DNA of 46,565 nt from Bigelowiella natans CCMP2755 (lineage: Eukaryota; Cercozoa; Chlorarachniophyceae), in NCBI GenBank assembly GCA_000320545.1, contig ADNK01002142.1, positions 7,501-54,065 of the forward strand. Direction: 5' to 3'. Below, piece after piece: positions 22,092-33,767 of the stretch. The notes under the pieces were generated by a model. The model was not told where the DNA came from and made no database searches. It was given only the letters and a program-made list of their open reading frames with translations. Numbering within the stretch: the first letter of the stretch is position 1; each line of letters begins with the position of its first letter. A program made the position numbers and the translations under genes.

Positions 22092-22855
22092 TACTGACTG
22101 CTGCCACGGTTTTTTAGGTAATAATTCATTTATTTTCATGCGATGAAAAAGCATTCGAGTGTTTTTTAGGTAATAATTCATTCATTTTCATGCGATGAAA
22201 AAGCATTCGAGTGTTGCCGTCGTCGTCGCTTTATTGCTGGTGCTCAAGTTGGTTTCATATCTGCTTCCCACTCCTCATAATATGTGGAATAATACCGCTA
22301 CTACTACAACTATAAGCTCATTGACTCACTTTTTAACCCTTGTTGGAGAAAGGAAACGCTGCGTAGTCCTACATTTGTTGTTACAAAAACACATTAATAG
22401 TACATATCAATGATGATCACGATAGTAATTGACATTATATACTATATTTGTTTATTGTGATAGCAACTATTGTTACTATATTATCTTTTTTGGTATGGTG
22501 GTGAATAATGATAAACAGCACACACCTGCCCCTTTACAGTAGTAGAAGAAGTAGTAGCAGTAGTAGCAGTAGTTGGTTTAATAAGCACATACACGTACAA
22601 ATCAACAGCATCATTATAGACATACTGATATATTACCATACTACTCTATTGTAGTGAGGTGATAATGCTACATGATGATGATGATAATGATGATGATGAT
22701 GATGAAGATGTACGATGCTCGCTGCTGGTACTGCTGCTGCAAAGACTAATTCTACAACTACAAGAACTACTACTACAACTACTAGCTATTCTACCTTTGA
22801 AGTATTGGGTGTCCAATCGTAGCAGCGCAAAGAACCTTACGATTAATAACTATGA

Positions 22856-22886
<31 letters not shown>

Positions 22887-22943
22887 CGATGGTTTTTCTT
22901 GTGGTAGTGTGTTGGAACATGACACAATTTGTAATGGCAAATG

Positions 22944-22984
<41 letters not shown>

Positions 22985-24529
22985 CTATACATATAGTACT
23001 TGTGTGTCTCCTCTTGTAAAAAGAGAAGATCCATGAGTGTTTGGGAGCACATCTAACTCTACAGATAAGGGCCTTACCTATGAAAACAACAACAACAACA
23101 ACAAAGTAGCAGTAGCAGTAGCAGTAGCAGCAGCAGCAGCAGCAGCAGATTCGTTAAGTGAATTCAAGGCAAATAGCAATCACAATAACATCTCTAAAAG
23201 AAGAAATAACATCATATTGTACAAGAAGTAGACGAATAAAACAGTAGTTTCTGACCTCGATCATGATCCTAATTGATATCATTAGTATTATTATTACTTG
23301 ACAAGTTTTTCTTCCATCCACACGTGTCCCTCTTTCAAAGATAAACTTCCTCATTACCTGTTATTATTTCATGTGTTTTTTTAGCAGCAGCTACTGTGGG
23401 AACAAACGACTACGACAACGACGGCACGTGCAGCCAATAACCCAAGAGGATCATTATTGTTTATTGGCACCACCACCGTCATCATCATCATCATCATCAT
23501 AATTTGTACGATCTATTCCATTAATTTTCTGACATAATAACAACCATAGATTCAGCATCATCATCATCATAATTTGTACGATCTATTCCATTAATTTTCT
23601 GACATAATAACAACCATAGATTCAGCTTTTGCGACAGATGATTTGACATCTTTCAGAGTGAAAGCTTGTTTTTCCTTGTTTGCTGCTGTCGTAATGTTGT
23701 ATATAGCACAAAGGGAGGCTGCAGTATCTTTACGAATCTTCCAAAGTGCCTACCGAGAAGAAGTATTATTGACAATTTTTATGCGGTTAATTGATATATG
23801 TATATATGTTTGTGTGTGTGTGATAATGATTATGATTTTGCAGTGCTATGTACCTCCTCCCTTTGGTTCTTAATATATTATAATGATTATGATTTTGCAG
23901 TGCTATGTACCTCCTCCCTTTCATTCCTAGTTGCAGGTGGATTTGCATACAGCTCATTGAATGCATTTGTGCAATACTCCTCTGCTTTGTGAAGAAGCTC
24001 TTCGTACGACGATGAAGATGAAGAAGGTAGTGATGATATCTTATTAACGTTATCATGCTTTTCATTTGCATGATCTTCTCTTCCTTCTTCTCCTTGCTTT
24101 GGATATCTACCCTCCATCGTCGCTGCTGTCTTTGCTCTCCATCCAAACCATTTACTACTACTACTACTACTACTACTACTTCCTCCTCTGTTGGCTATTC
24201 TCTAATAATATAATTTAGATTATTAGTAGTGTGCATACAAACACAGCAACGATCATATCAAATATGTGTGTGCCTACACTAACCTCATTAAATGCACAAC
24301 AGTACAACTTCTTATTAAAATATCTTAGTAAAACTTCTTCTTTCATCCTCATCTTCCAACAAAACAAAAATAAGATCTTGGTTCTTTGCCATATATATGT
24401 AAAACAATATTCCGAAGAAATGATTCATATAACATAAATATTACTACCCTTTTTTCTTCAACTTTAAGGCCAAACTGCTGTATGCATTTGACCCCTTCGT
24501 TGACCTTGTGGTGGTGAAATAAAGGCAAA

Positions 24530-24571
<42 letters not shown>

Positions 24572-25588
24572 AGATTGGAGGTTGAGTATTCCATCATGAT
24601 CAATCATCATCATCATCATCACTATCACCCCCCAAAACCACCACCACCACCACCACCACCACAATCATCACTATCATAATGTGCTGCTGTGTTAGATATG
24701 GTGATGAGATAACAATAACAGCAACTACTACTACTACTACTACTACTACTAACATGGTTCTGAGCTATTTCAATAGCCTCTTTGATTCTATTCTCTGGAA
24801 CACGTACACCGCACATCTCGATCATCACCGCCTAAGGAAGGTCTCAATCGTCATCATCATCATCGATCAACCAATGACATCGATAGTAGTAATGATAACC
24901 GATGTTATTATTAATAAACAACAACCCCATAAGAACAAGAAGAAAAGGAGAGAACTTCTACTACTGCATCAATTGTAATAACCATTAATCTTTTTCTTCT
25001 TCTTCTTCTTCTTCATCATCATCATTATCTCATGATGAATCACAGTTGGCTGCTCTCCCCCTTCTTCATCCTCCTCCTCCTCTTCATCTATCTCCATCAT
25101 AGATATTGATCATAATAACATGTGTATTCTCATAGTCCTCTAAACAACATGATGATTCTCACTTCTCAGCTTCTTCTTACTACTACCTTGTCCTTAGTGC
25201 CAGCATACATGAGATTGATTCCATTTTCATCAACCCCCTCCCATTCCCACATGTACTGTCCTTTATCGTCGTTGTTCAAAGGAGGAGGAGGAGTAGTTGG
25301 ATTTACAACTAATTCTCCATCTCTATCAACTACACGCACGGCAGCAATAGGGCCTGATTATTTAACGCATATAATACACCAGCATAAACAACAACAACAA
25401 CAACAACAGCAATAGGGCCTGATTATTTAACGCATATAATACACCAGCATAAACAACAACAACAACAACAACAGCAAGAGGAGGAGGATACTGGTCATAT
25501 ATCAATTCTCGTTGTCAGTGTTGTTGTTATTCAGAAAGGGGTAAGGCATTAGCTGAAAAGAGCAGAGAGACTATTACTACCGCTACAC

Positions 25589-25646
<58 letters not shown>

Positions 25647-26409
25647 GTGTATTCGCATGAGTGTTGTCCTACATATTTATCATTATTATTAAATTTTATC
25701 ATTTTTTCTACTTAATTGCATCATCATCATGATTATCATCATCATGATTATCATCATCACCATCCCATGGAATTCCTGATATGTGGAGTGCAGCTGAACA
25801 TCCATTAATTGCGGCCATATGAGCCAAGCTCATCATCGATGATGATGATGATGATGATGATTTGGTTATGATGTTGTCGGAAAGCACCGTTGCTAATACC
25901 TATGTTGTTGTTGTTGTTAAAAGTTGTATAATCTATGCTACTACTACACGTTGATCATCATCATCATATGTTGTTTCTACTTACTGCCAATACCTATGTT
26001 GTTGTTGTTGTTAAAAGTTGTATAATCTATACCACTACTACTGCACATTCATCATCATATGTTGCTACTACTTATACTACCACTACTTCTCTAAGTGATA
26101 TCTGGTAGTAGTAGTAGTGTATTATAAGATACTAGTGTTAGTAGTAGTAATTAGAATACTACTTGACAGTCAAAAAGATGATGATTTCCCCCCCCCTTTG
26201 GAAAGAGAGGACGTAAAGCTCTATCAACAGCCCTTGAGACGGGTATCTGACAAACAGCCATAACACTGTTAAATACATATTATATAATGTCTGAATCTAT
26301 TATTTTTATAAAAACAGTTAATGATATTTTGCGTAAAGAAAACAACATACATCTACTCCGCCCTGGAAGTCACTTCGTCTCATGTTGCTCGGTAAGATCC
26401 CTTGAATAA

Positions 26410-26441
<32 letters not shown>

Positions 26442-27112
26442 CAGTAGTAGTAGTAGTAGTAATAGAAGAAGAAGAAGAAGAAGAAGAAGAAGAAGAAGAC
26501 ATTATGTGCTGCTATTATTATTAAGGAGGAGGAGGAGGAGGAGGAGGAGGAGGAGGAGGAGCAAGAGTGATTTCTTCTTACGAACGAGAACTGTCTGTCT
26601 GTGTGCTAACATGATGATGCTGCCCTACTACTACTACTGCTACTACTACTGACCTCTTGCAAAACTTTTATTGATGAAATCAACATTCAAGTTGACCGCA
26701 TCATCCTCTAAATTTTCATTCTGATTAAGCAGCACCAGCAGTACCAGCAGTAGCAAATATATTATTGTTGTGTTGAAATGAGTGCTGAGTCCCAGTTGTA
26801 CTACTAGTACTATTTACTGTATACCCATCTATCCATCTACCCATTCCCAAATTATTATTATTATTATTATTATTATTATCATTTATTTATTGTGAGATCT
26901 GTCTGTCTGTCTATCTGTATATATGTATCTATAATTTGACCGGAGTTCCAACAGCGGTGCACAGTACCGAACACTCCCCGTAAGTTGCAAGTACAGCACC
27001 GTCAGCGATTGGAGCAATGATTCCACTTTCTAAATGTAGCCTATGTCTGCAGTATTTGCATGTGATGCCCACAGCAGAGCATGAGGATAGAGAATAATAA
27101 TAATAATAATAA

Positions 27113-27159
<47 letters not shown>

Positions 27160-27673
27160 CATGACTGATGGAGTATATGATCTCCATAATCGGTGGTGGT
27201 GGTGGTGGTGGCGATTATAACAAGAGCGCAGTAAGAACAAATGGGTGCTGATGGTGGTAGTTGTATGTACTAACTACTTATTACCCAGCAAAGTTTTCCT
27301 CGACATATGACACCACTTTAGAAGAAGAAGAAGAAGAAGAAGAAGAAGAAGAAGAAGAAGAAAGCTCCTCCCCCGTAGCATCGTTAATGTTGTGTTCTCC
27401 CACAGAAAATGATCTAGTTGACAAATATCGTTGGTGATTATTCTGGAGTCTAGGCGCTGCTAATTGACCACTGAGAAGGGGACGGGCACACAAGGCCCTC
27501 AAGAAGTTCCTTCTTTTTGTAGTAGCTGCAGGATTATTATGCCGATGATGCCAACGAAGCTGTTGAGTTGGAGGATGATGATAGCGTGTGCGACGATGAT
27601 GACGACGTACAACTGATGCTGATGGATCCTGATACTGAGGAGAGCTCAGGCGAACGCAACGACGCGCCGCCAT
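17622..27673 (-). CDS. polyribonucleotide nucleotidyltransferase (PNPase), mitochondrially targeted, >20 exons
   Basis: A PNPase: phosphorolytic 3'-5' RNA degradation. Resolved exons, in order: 27673-27285, 27046-26941, 26720-26654, 26400-26357, 26246-26163, 25899-25761, 25353-25187, 24831-24754, 24504-24448, one ending at 23911, 23749-23615, 23357-23298, 23077-23000, 22835-22795, 21815-21743, one ending near 21482, 20897-20629, 20519-20478, 20171-20130, 19886-19845, 19653-19605, about 19017-18958, 18759-18652, 18413-18368, 18255-18175, 17906-17854 and 17726-17622. The N-terminus is Arg-rich and lacks acids, as in a mitochondrial presequence. First RNase PH core: [32 protein letters not shown]. 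Second core: [32 protein letters not shown], then [21 protein letters not shown], which keeps the metal-site aspartates and the lysine. KH-like ([12 protein letters not shown]) and S1 (GFIHISELS) domains close the protein. A few short exons (before 23911, around 22500, in the KH core, in S1) remain unresolved. Introns are packed with triplet repeats; Ser, Gly and Asp/Glu runs interrupt less conserved loops. Confidence 0.93.
20187..20285. repeat. two-copy 50-bp duplication beside a PNPase exon
   Basis: Two imperfect copies (about 50 bp period) built around GATGAGCACAT and ATCATTAATATT lie just upstream, in gene order, of the exon at 20171-20130. Confidence 0.7.
20362..20498. repeat. duplication copying a PNPase 5' splice site
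   Basis: Two copies of a segment that begins GATTACTACCATTACTAC and ends in CTCAAACAATACTTG. On the gene strand the shared part is the end of the exon at 20519-20478 (reading QVLFE) plus the donor GTACTAG. The copy inside the intron therefore offers a second, potentially usable donor. Confidence 0.8.
22109..22214. repeat. two-copy 52-bp tandem duplication
   Basis: Almost perfect copies of 52 bp (one base differs, TTTATT versus TTCATT) within an unresolved PNPase intron region, containing GCATTCGAGTG. Confidence 0.85.
23486..23625. repeat. 70-bp duplication copying a PNPase 5' splice site
   Basis: Perfect 70-bp tandem copies bounded by CAT arrays. Each contains, on the gene strand, GCTGAATCTATG followed by GTTGTT: the last codons (AESM) of the exon at 23749-23615 and its donor. 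Confidence 0.85.
23824..23921. repeat. 57-bp duplication copying a PNPase 5' splice site
   Basis: Two 40-bp identical copies at 57-bp period. On the gene strand each carries AAGGGAGGAG followed by GTACATAG, the end of the exon reading NEREE and its donor. Confidence 0.85.
25342..25476. repeat. 65-bp duplication copying a PNPase 3' splice site
   Basis: Perfect 65-bp tandem copies ending in CAA arrays. On the gene strand both contain the acceptor AATAATCAG followed by GCCCTATTGCTG, the first bases of the exon encoding GPIAAVRVV; only the lower-coordinate copy continues into that exon. Confidence 0.87.
25892..26065. repeat. 94-bp duplication copying a PNPase 3' splice site
   Basis: Two copies at 94-bp period. 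On the gene strand both include the acceptor AACATAG and the first bases GTATT of the exon at 25899-25761 (VLATVLSDN); the intron-side copy has diverged slightly. Confidence 0.8.
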
Positions 27674-28224
27674 TAAAACCCTCCTGCAATAAGACGACGT
27701 AGGTTGTCTGAGAGATAGAGGGAGGGAGAGGGAAGGGAGAAGGGAGAAGTGAGGACTATTGAGAGGGGTACTATGTGACTGTGCAGTGTGTGGGGGGAGT
27801 AAGATGCCAAACTTTGCGCCACACTTACGTTGGAATTGAAGGCCTTCTTCACCGCTGCCCCACCCTTGTAGTGATTCGATTTTATTCTCGAGTTTCCGAA
27901 ATGGAGGAGGGCCGAATGATAATTGTTGTACTTATTGTTGTTTCTTAAGTTAGATACAAGTAAAAAATATATCGTAGATATATCTTAGAATACTACCACA
28001 ACAACAACAACAACAACAACAACAATGAGAAGTCGTTGGCTTGCGGTTTGAGAATGCAACTTCGTTGCTAATGTACTGATCCCTCTTCTCCTCCTTCTCC
28101 TCCCCCTCCTCCTCCTCCTTCTCCTCCTCTTCCTCGATTTCTGCGTGCCTGTGGTGGGATAAGTAGTAAATTCAAGCCTAGTGCTGCTGTCTGTCTATTT
28201 ATTTGTTTCATAGCGATGAACACT

Positions 28225-28256
<32 letters not shown>

Positions 28257-28435
28257 ACTACTGCGACTAGGACTTGTTTGTGTATGGAAGAAGGTGGTGG
28301 TGGTGGTGCTCGAACCCCACATCGTCTGCTCAAAGTTACTAGAGTATAGCTAAATAGATCGCTGCTAAGCATAGGGGAGGAGGGAGGAGCAGACTCTCTT
28401 CCCGTCCTAAATACAGATAAATTGGCCAGCAATAT
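27674..28435. promoter_or_regulatory. divergent promoter region, PNPase / apyrase
   Basis: 762 bp between two divergently transcribed genes. It has a G-rich purine tract (27716-27756), a CAA array (about 27998-28024), a CT-rich stretch (28083-28138) and a CTA array (about 28227-28254). No canonical promoter motif is clear; assignment rests on position only. Confidence 0.45.
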
Positions 28436-28820
28436 ATGACAAAAGCACTTCAGCGGTGCCTACTCGGGCTGCTACCATTATCATCATCAGCGGCAGCAGC
28501 AGTAGCAGCAGCATTGTCATCACGGTTGAGGCTGAAGCAAGCTTGTGTCAGCTTCCTTGTCTTGGTTTTATTCCTAAGCATACTCGACAGTGGAAAAACA
28601 GGAGGAGGAGGAGGAGGAGGAGGACCCCTCCCCCTTGTTACCAACCGAGCAGTAGTGATACAACTCGAGGTCGACAAAATAGACAACAACAACAACAATA
28701 ATAATAATGCTAAAGAGAGTAGTGTTAATTCTTCGTCAGAGGCGGCAGTAGTTTCGACCCAGGTTGCCCCATTATTATCACGGCAATCATCCCCTGCTGC
28801 TGCTGCTGCTGCTGCTACTG

Positions 28821-28860
<40 letters not shown>

Positions 28861-29328
28861 GACTACTATACCGCCGTACATTATCATTGTAGACGCAGGG
28901 AGTACAGGAAACCGGGTGCATGTCTTTCGGGTACTACGACGACATGATAATGACGAACTGTTATATATCACCTGCTGTAAATCGTGGCGTCGTGTCCACC
29001 CGCTGTTACTATGACTTGTTGCACATTATTATGCCAAATTCTAATCAAGTTGATATATAAATGCATGACTTGTTCATCCTTATTATGTTGATATATAAAT
29101 ACATGACTTGTTCCTCCTTATTATGCCAAATTCTTATCAAGTTGATGATATATAATTAATGCTCTCCTTAATGAACAGGTGACGGCAGTAGACTTACCAT
29201 CTTCATTGTCATACAATGTATAACCCTTTATATTAAATCATTTTTTGCACTTAAACTACGGGAAGACCACCAATTTATTGTTGTTCTTAACTGAATAATT
29301 TCTGCTCTTTCATCCTATTCGGTCACAA

Positions 29329-29366
<38 letters not shown>

Positions 29367-29595
29367 AATATTGTTGTATAAATAGTAGTAACGATGACAG
29401 TGATGATAACAATAGTGAAATGCTAAGAATCTGTAAAAGACTTCCACGTCATCATGTTACTAATTTGGTGCTGCTGTCATGTATCTATCTCTTTTCATCA
29501 GCGACACGCCATTGAAGCTGTCTCTCCAGCAACCAAATTGAAGCCTCCTCTAGCTTCGTTCATTGATGAATTGACTGGAGAGGTGTCGTTATCAC

Positions 29596-29629
<34 letters not shown>

Positions 29630-30062
29630 GTCTATTGGACAAGTGCTAGATGCAGTACTCAATGTAGCGAATAAGCATGTTCCATATAGCTTGAGATCAC
29701 AGACGCCACTGCAAATTCTTGGTACTGCTGGAATGCGAAAGCACTCTGTCACGCATCAAAAGAATCTATGGACACTTTGTGCAGCATATGTTAAAGAGCA
29801 CTCAAATTATCTAAGCTCAAGTAGTAGTAGTAGTAGTAGTAGCAGTTCCAATCTCCGACGACATGAGTCGTACAGAACGCTATCAGGGATCGAGGAGGGT
29901 CAGTTTGCGTGGGTAAGTAATGATATCAATTTGACATCATCATCATCATCATCCATTTTTTCACTCGCGCACTCTTTCTTTTCCCCTCTCAGAAGCACAT
30001 ACATTATACAATTATCAACATAAGTCATATAGGCACAGCATTACTGTTCTATGATGAGGAGT

Positions 30063-30106
<44 letters not shown>

Positions 30107-30204
30107 TGTATTTGCGAGTCGTGTGTGGATTAAGTGGGAAACATTGATTCATTTACTTGTAGTTTGTTTACATATATTCAATTAATAGCTAAATATATGG
30201 TTGA

Positions 30205-30259
<55 letters not shown>

Positions 30260-30861
30260 GTATCTAAATATATTATATGACATGTTAATGAGACTGTGAT
30301 TTTTAGAACTCATGGCGATTGTTTCCCGATGTGTTATATCTTCTCCTTATTCCTTGTAGATGACAGTAAGATCGATGATGACTCATCATCATCATCACCA
30401 TTATCATCGTCATCGTCGTTCTCAAATAACAAACGATGACCACAGTAGTAGTAGTAGTAGTAGTATAAGTAGTAGTCCCTCCTCTTCCTCTTTGCCAGCA
30501 CCTATCAGTATGATAGATGTGGGAGGGGGTAGTGTGCAAATTGCCATGCCACGAAGTAATACACCAAGATGCGAAGATAAGAAGGACCAGCTATTACTTG
30601 ATCCATCATGTGCTCAATCCATTACTCTGATGGGTAGTAATAATTACGATATGATTATATTCGCATAATAATATGAAGAACTCAGTACTAAGTAACGAAT
30701 ACTACTGTATTATTGCACGTGAGATGGTGATGAGGTATATCAAGAAGAGAATTAGCTGTCTTCCCTCTTGTTGTTAGTTGTTGTTGTTGCTGCCAAATTT
30801 ATCAATTGAGACTACTCATGTATGGTACTTCTTTTGTGTTTTTCCTTGCTGCTATAGAAAG

Positions 30862-30896
<35 letters not shown>

Positions 30897-32556
30897 ATGT
30901 TGTTTGAAGGAGCTTGCTCCTTGAATATGTTCTTTAGGAGAGATTATAATGTTCTCCGACGCATCCTTCTTCTTCTTCCTCCTCAACCTGTTGTTCTTTG
31001 CATTGTTGTGACGCTCATTGCTGCAGGATTTGGTGCTGCTTTTTTCGAGAAAACGGTGAAAGAGTATCTAATAAGGAACAAGTTAGCGGATGATCATGAT
31101 GATGAAGATGGTGACACCATTATGTCTCCGTGCGCCTTTAAAGGTTTCAATGAGAGCTACCATCCTTTGTCTTCGTTGCCATCATCAGTATCAGCATCGG
31201 CATCAACGCTTCATTTTGTTGGGTATTATAAAATAATAATAATAATAATAATAACAAATTTGATGATAATCTTGGTGGATAATATAAAGGAAAACTAATG
31301 ATGGATGTAGTCGTACAGCAGGAGAGAGAATGATAGCATAGCTACACGTGGTGGTGGTGGTGGTGGTAGTAGTAATAGTAGTAGTACATGTGATTCTACT
31401 AGTATAGTAAAAGAAAAGGAGGAGTAAGATTATAAATCGCCATACTTAGAGTAGAGAGGAAAAGTTGGTCTAAATGATATTTTAAACAGAGACACCACAC
31501 ACTTGATGGTGGTGGACCTACACAAATAATAATAATATTCTCAGGAGAGGAAACTTCGAGGAATGTTTCCAGATTGTGTTTTCATGTATGGGTAGTAGTA
31601 TTAGTAGTAGTAGTAGTAGCAGTAGTCGGCACATAATGGACTCTAGTCAAGACAGTAGCAGCAGCATCATGGACAATCAAGACAATAAGGGAGGAGACTG
31701 GAAAGTACTCAGAAGGAACATAAGAGCACAGGCATAATATTTTGAAAATAATAATACAACTTATCACATCCACATATTGACACCTTATAAATAATAATAC
31801 AACATATCATATCCATCACCATATTGACACCTTATTGTCACTAATCAATAATAGTAACATCCTTTTTCTACTACATCTCCTTCTTTTTCTTCTTTTTCTT
31901 CTTGTTGTTGTGCGTTACTGCTTACTGTTCCACATCTTTTGCAGGTTGAAAACGGTGGTCATTTTATCGGGTTATCGATGCTGTTTCACCTTACCCATTT
32001 CCTATCCATTGTGTACCCTCACTCCATGAGCACCTTCCCTAACCCTACACTAGCAGAGATCAAATCTCATTCCAGAAAGTTGTGTCAAACTGATTGGAAC
32101 GAATTGAAAGAGAAGTATCAAGGCAAAGATCCATACACGCCAAAGGGTATGATGAAGGGACGCTGCTTCGATGCAGCACTTGTTGTTTCCTTGTTGCAAA
32201 ACTTTGGATTTTCAGAGGATGAGAGAGTCTTTACTTTCATCGTTGAGCGCAATGGTATTGAGGCCGACTGGACGTATGGGGCTGCATTGACGATCTTGCT
32301 TCAAGGGAAAGAAGAAGAAGAAGAAGAAGAGAACGTACATAATCAAGATCCAGCAGCAGCAGCATCAGCACCTCATAAACAACCAATATTGCATACAGAA
32401 GAAAGAGCAAAAGAGCGCACATTCCAAAGAACAACAACAACTTGGATCAGTCTGCCTTCAGTTATTTTCATGGCTGCGACTTTGGTGTGTTCAATCATCA
32501 CATCAAAGCGACTGTGGAAGCGCAATGCCTTGAAGCTCAGACATCAGGATGAATAA
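28436..32556 (+). CDS. GDA1/CD39 family apyrase (nucleoside triphosphate diphosphohydrolase), two membrane anchors
   Basis: Hydrolyses NTP/NDP phosphoanhydride bonds in the secretory lumen or outside the cell. All five apyrase conserved regions are present: ACR1 VDAGSTGNRVHVFR (about residue 151), ACR2 LGTAGMRK, ACR3 LSGIEEGQFAW, ACR4 MIDVGGGSVQIA and ACR5 ADWTYGAAL. Exons: 28436 to about 28975 (3' end unresolved), 29502-29912, 30360-30633, 31027-31222, 31545-31575 and 31945-32556; the last four junctions are in phase, including a 31-nt exon encoding RGNFEECFQI. An N-terminal hydrophobic anchor (about residues 37-51) and a C-terminal one (WISLPSVIFMAATLVCSII) match the CD39-type topology. Conserved cysteines (SPCAFKG, EECF) lie in the usual places. 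Poly-Thr, Ala, Asn, Gly and Ser tracts from triplet repeats sit between the ACRs. A small exon may be missing between ACR1 and KLKPPLASF. Confidence 0.93.
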
Positions 32557-33767
32557 CACAAACCCTACTTATTGGAAAATGATACGTAATCATGTGGCTG
32601 CTGTACTAACAATGCGTGTATATAATAAATCTGAAGCTTAATATTCTTATTCACATGCGTTCATCGCAGTGCATTTATCAAAGCGACGATTCCTATACGC
32701 CGTACATATCACGTGCCATGCGCTAAAATACGTATTAAGACTACGAGGCTAATAAATCAGTTGCTGGATCAAGGGAAAGAAGATAACCACCTATCTGACC
32801 ACACTGTTGATGTACATGTTGTAATGGCGCTTGTCTAGCCTTATTCGCACTTATTATTGAGTCATAATAGCCATATGTCATAGCGCAGTTGTCAACATGA
32901 TGTACGTAGGCACGGTTATCCCAAATGAATCTACGACATACAAGCAACAATAGTGTATGTAGCACAATTTAAAAGCAGGTCGATCATTCAACAACAAGCA
33001 CTCATTCACGCTACGCATGTCATAGCAGGCAACTGGGTACGGTTGTGACTTGGTAAGACTTGCGATCTAAGTGTAGGCGAGGCAAGTGTAGACAGTAAGA
33101 CGCAACAATCATCTTCATCGATCACTGCATGACGTGGGATCGACGATGTGTTTCTGGAATTTTCTTGTTATTTGCTTGTTGTAAGTAAGATCATATTTAC
33201 ATGCGATGCCATGCTAGCATTGTCTTAGGAGATGATGTAATATCACTGTACATGTACGTGGGACGGATGTAATGAAGTGATTAAATCTTTTCAACGGTCA
33301 TACAAATGTAGCTATGCAAAACAGCGGCTACATATAAGTATACGTTGTAGCAATGGAAGTGTTGCACGTGCTTTGTTCACAACGAATGGTACGATCCAGC
33401 AGTGCCACATCACCGTAGCTATCATTTAATTGACCCACTTATTTGTATTTATATGATGAGACGGGTGTAATGATTTCTCTAAAATTTTTCAATTGTCATT
33501 TCATTGTAGCGATGCACATACACGTGTGCATGCATGCTATGTGTTGGTCAGAATGAATTAATGAGGAATATGGCCACATCGATGTACATAGTATGGTACA
33601 ACGGCAGAATCGTCTACGATCAGCACAACTGCAGCTGCCACTGACTCACTGTAGATGCATTTTTCAAAAGAATAAGTTGGTCAACCTACAACGTGTTTTT
33701 TTCCCTACTTACGTGACAAGCAACAATGGTAAATACAGTCTTTATTTGTTGATTCTTGAAATTAACA
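32557..33767. other. intergenic spacer, palindromic-word type
   Basis: 1.2 kb between convergent genes inside the microsatellite-rich domain, yet without a single triplet array. CATGCTAGC, TGCATGCATGC and ACGTG words recur. No gene seen. Confidence 0.6.

Noticed and set aside
25010-25110. Acidic/glutamate-rich frame as a PNPase exon
   Set aside because: No acceptor AG opens this frame in phase, and the flanking exons join directly as [13 protein letters not shown], matching the PNPase pattern.
28450-28971. 173-codon minus-strand frame with poly-Val and poly-Ala
   Set aside because: Exact antisense of the first apyrase exon, which carries ACR1; only the plus-strand frame has conserved motifs.
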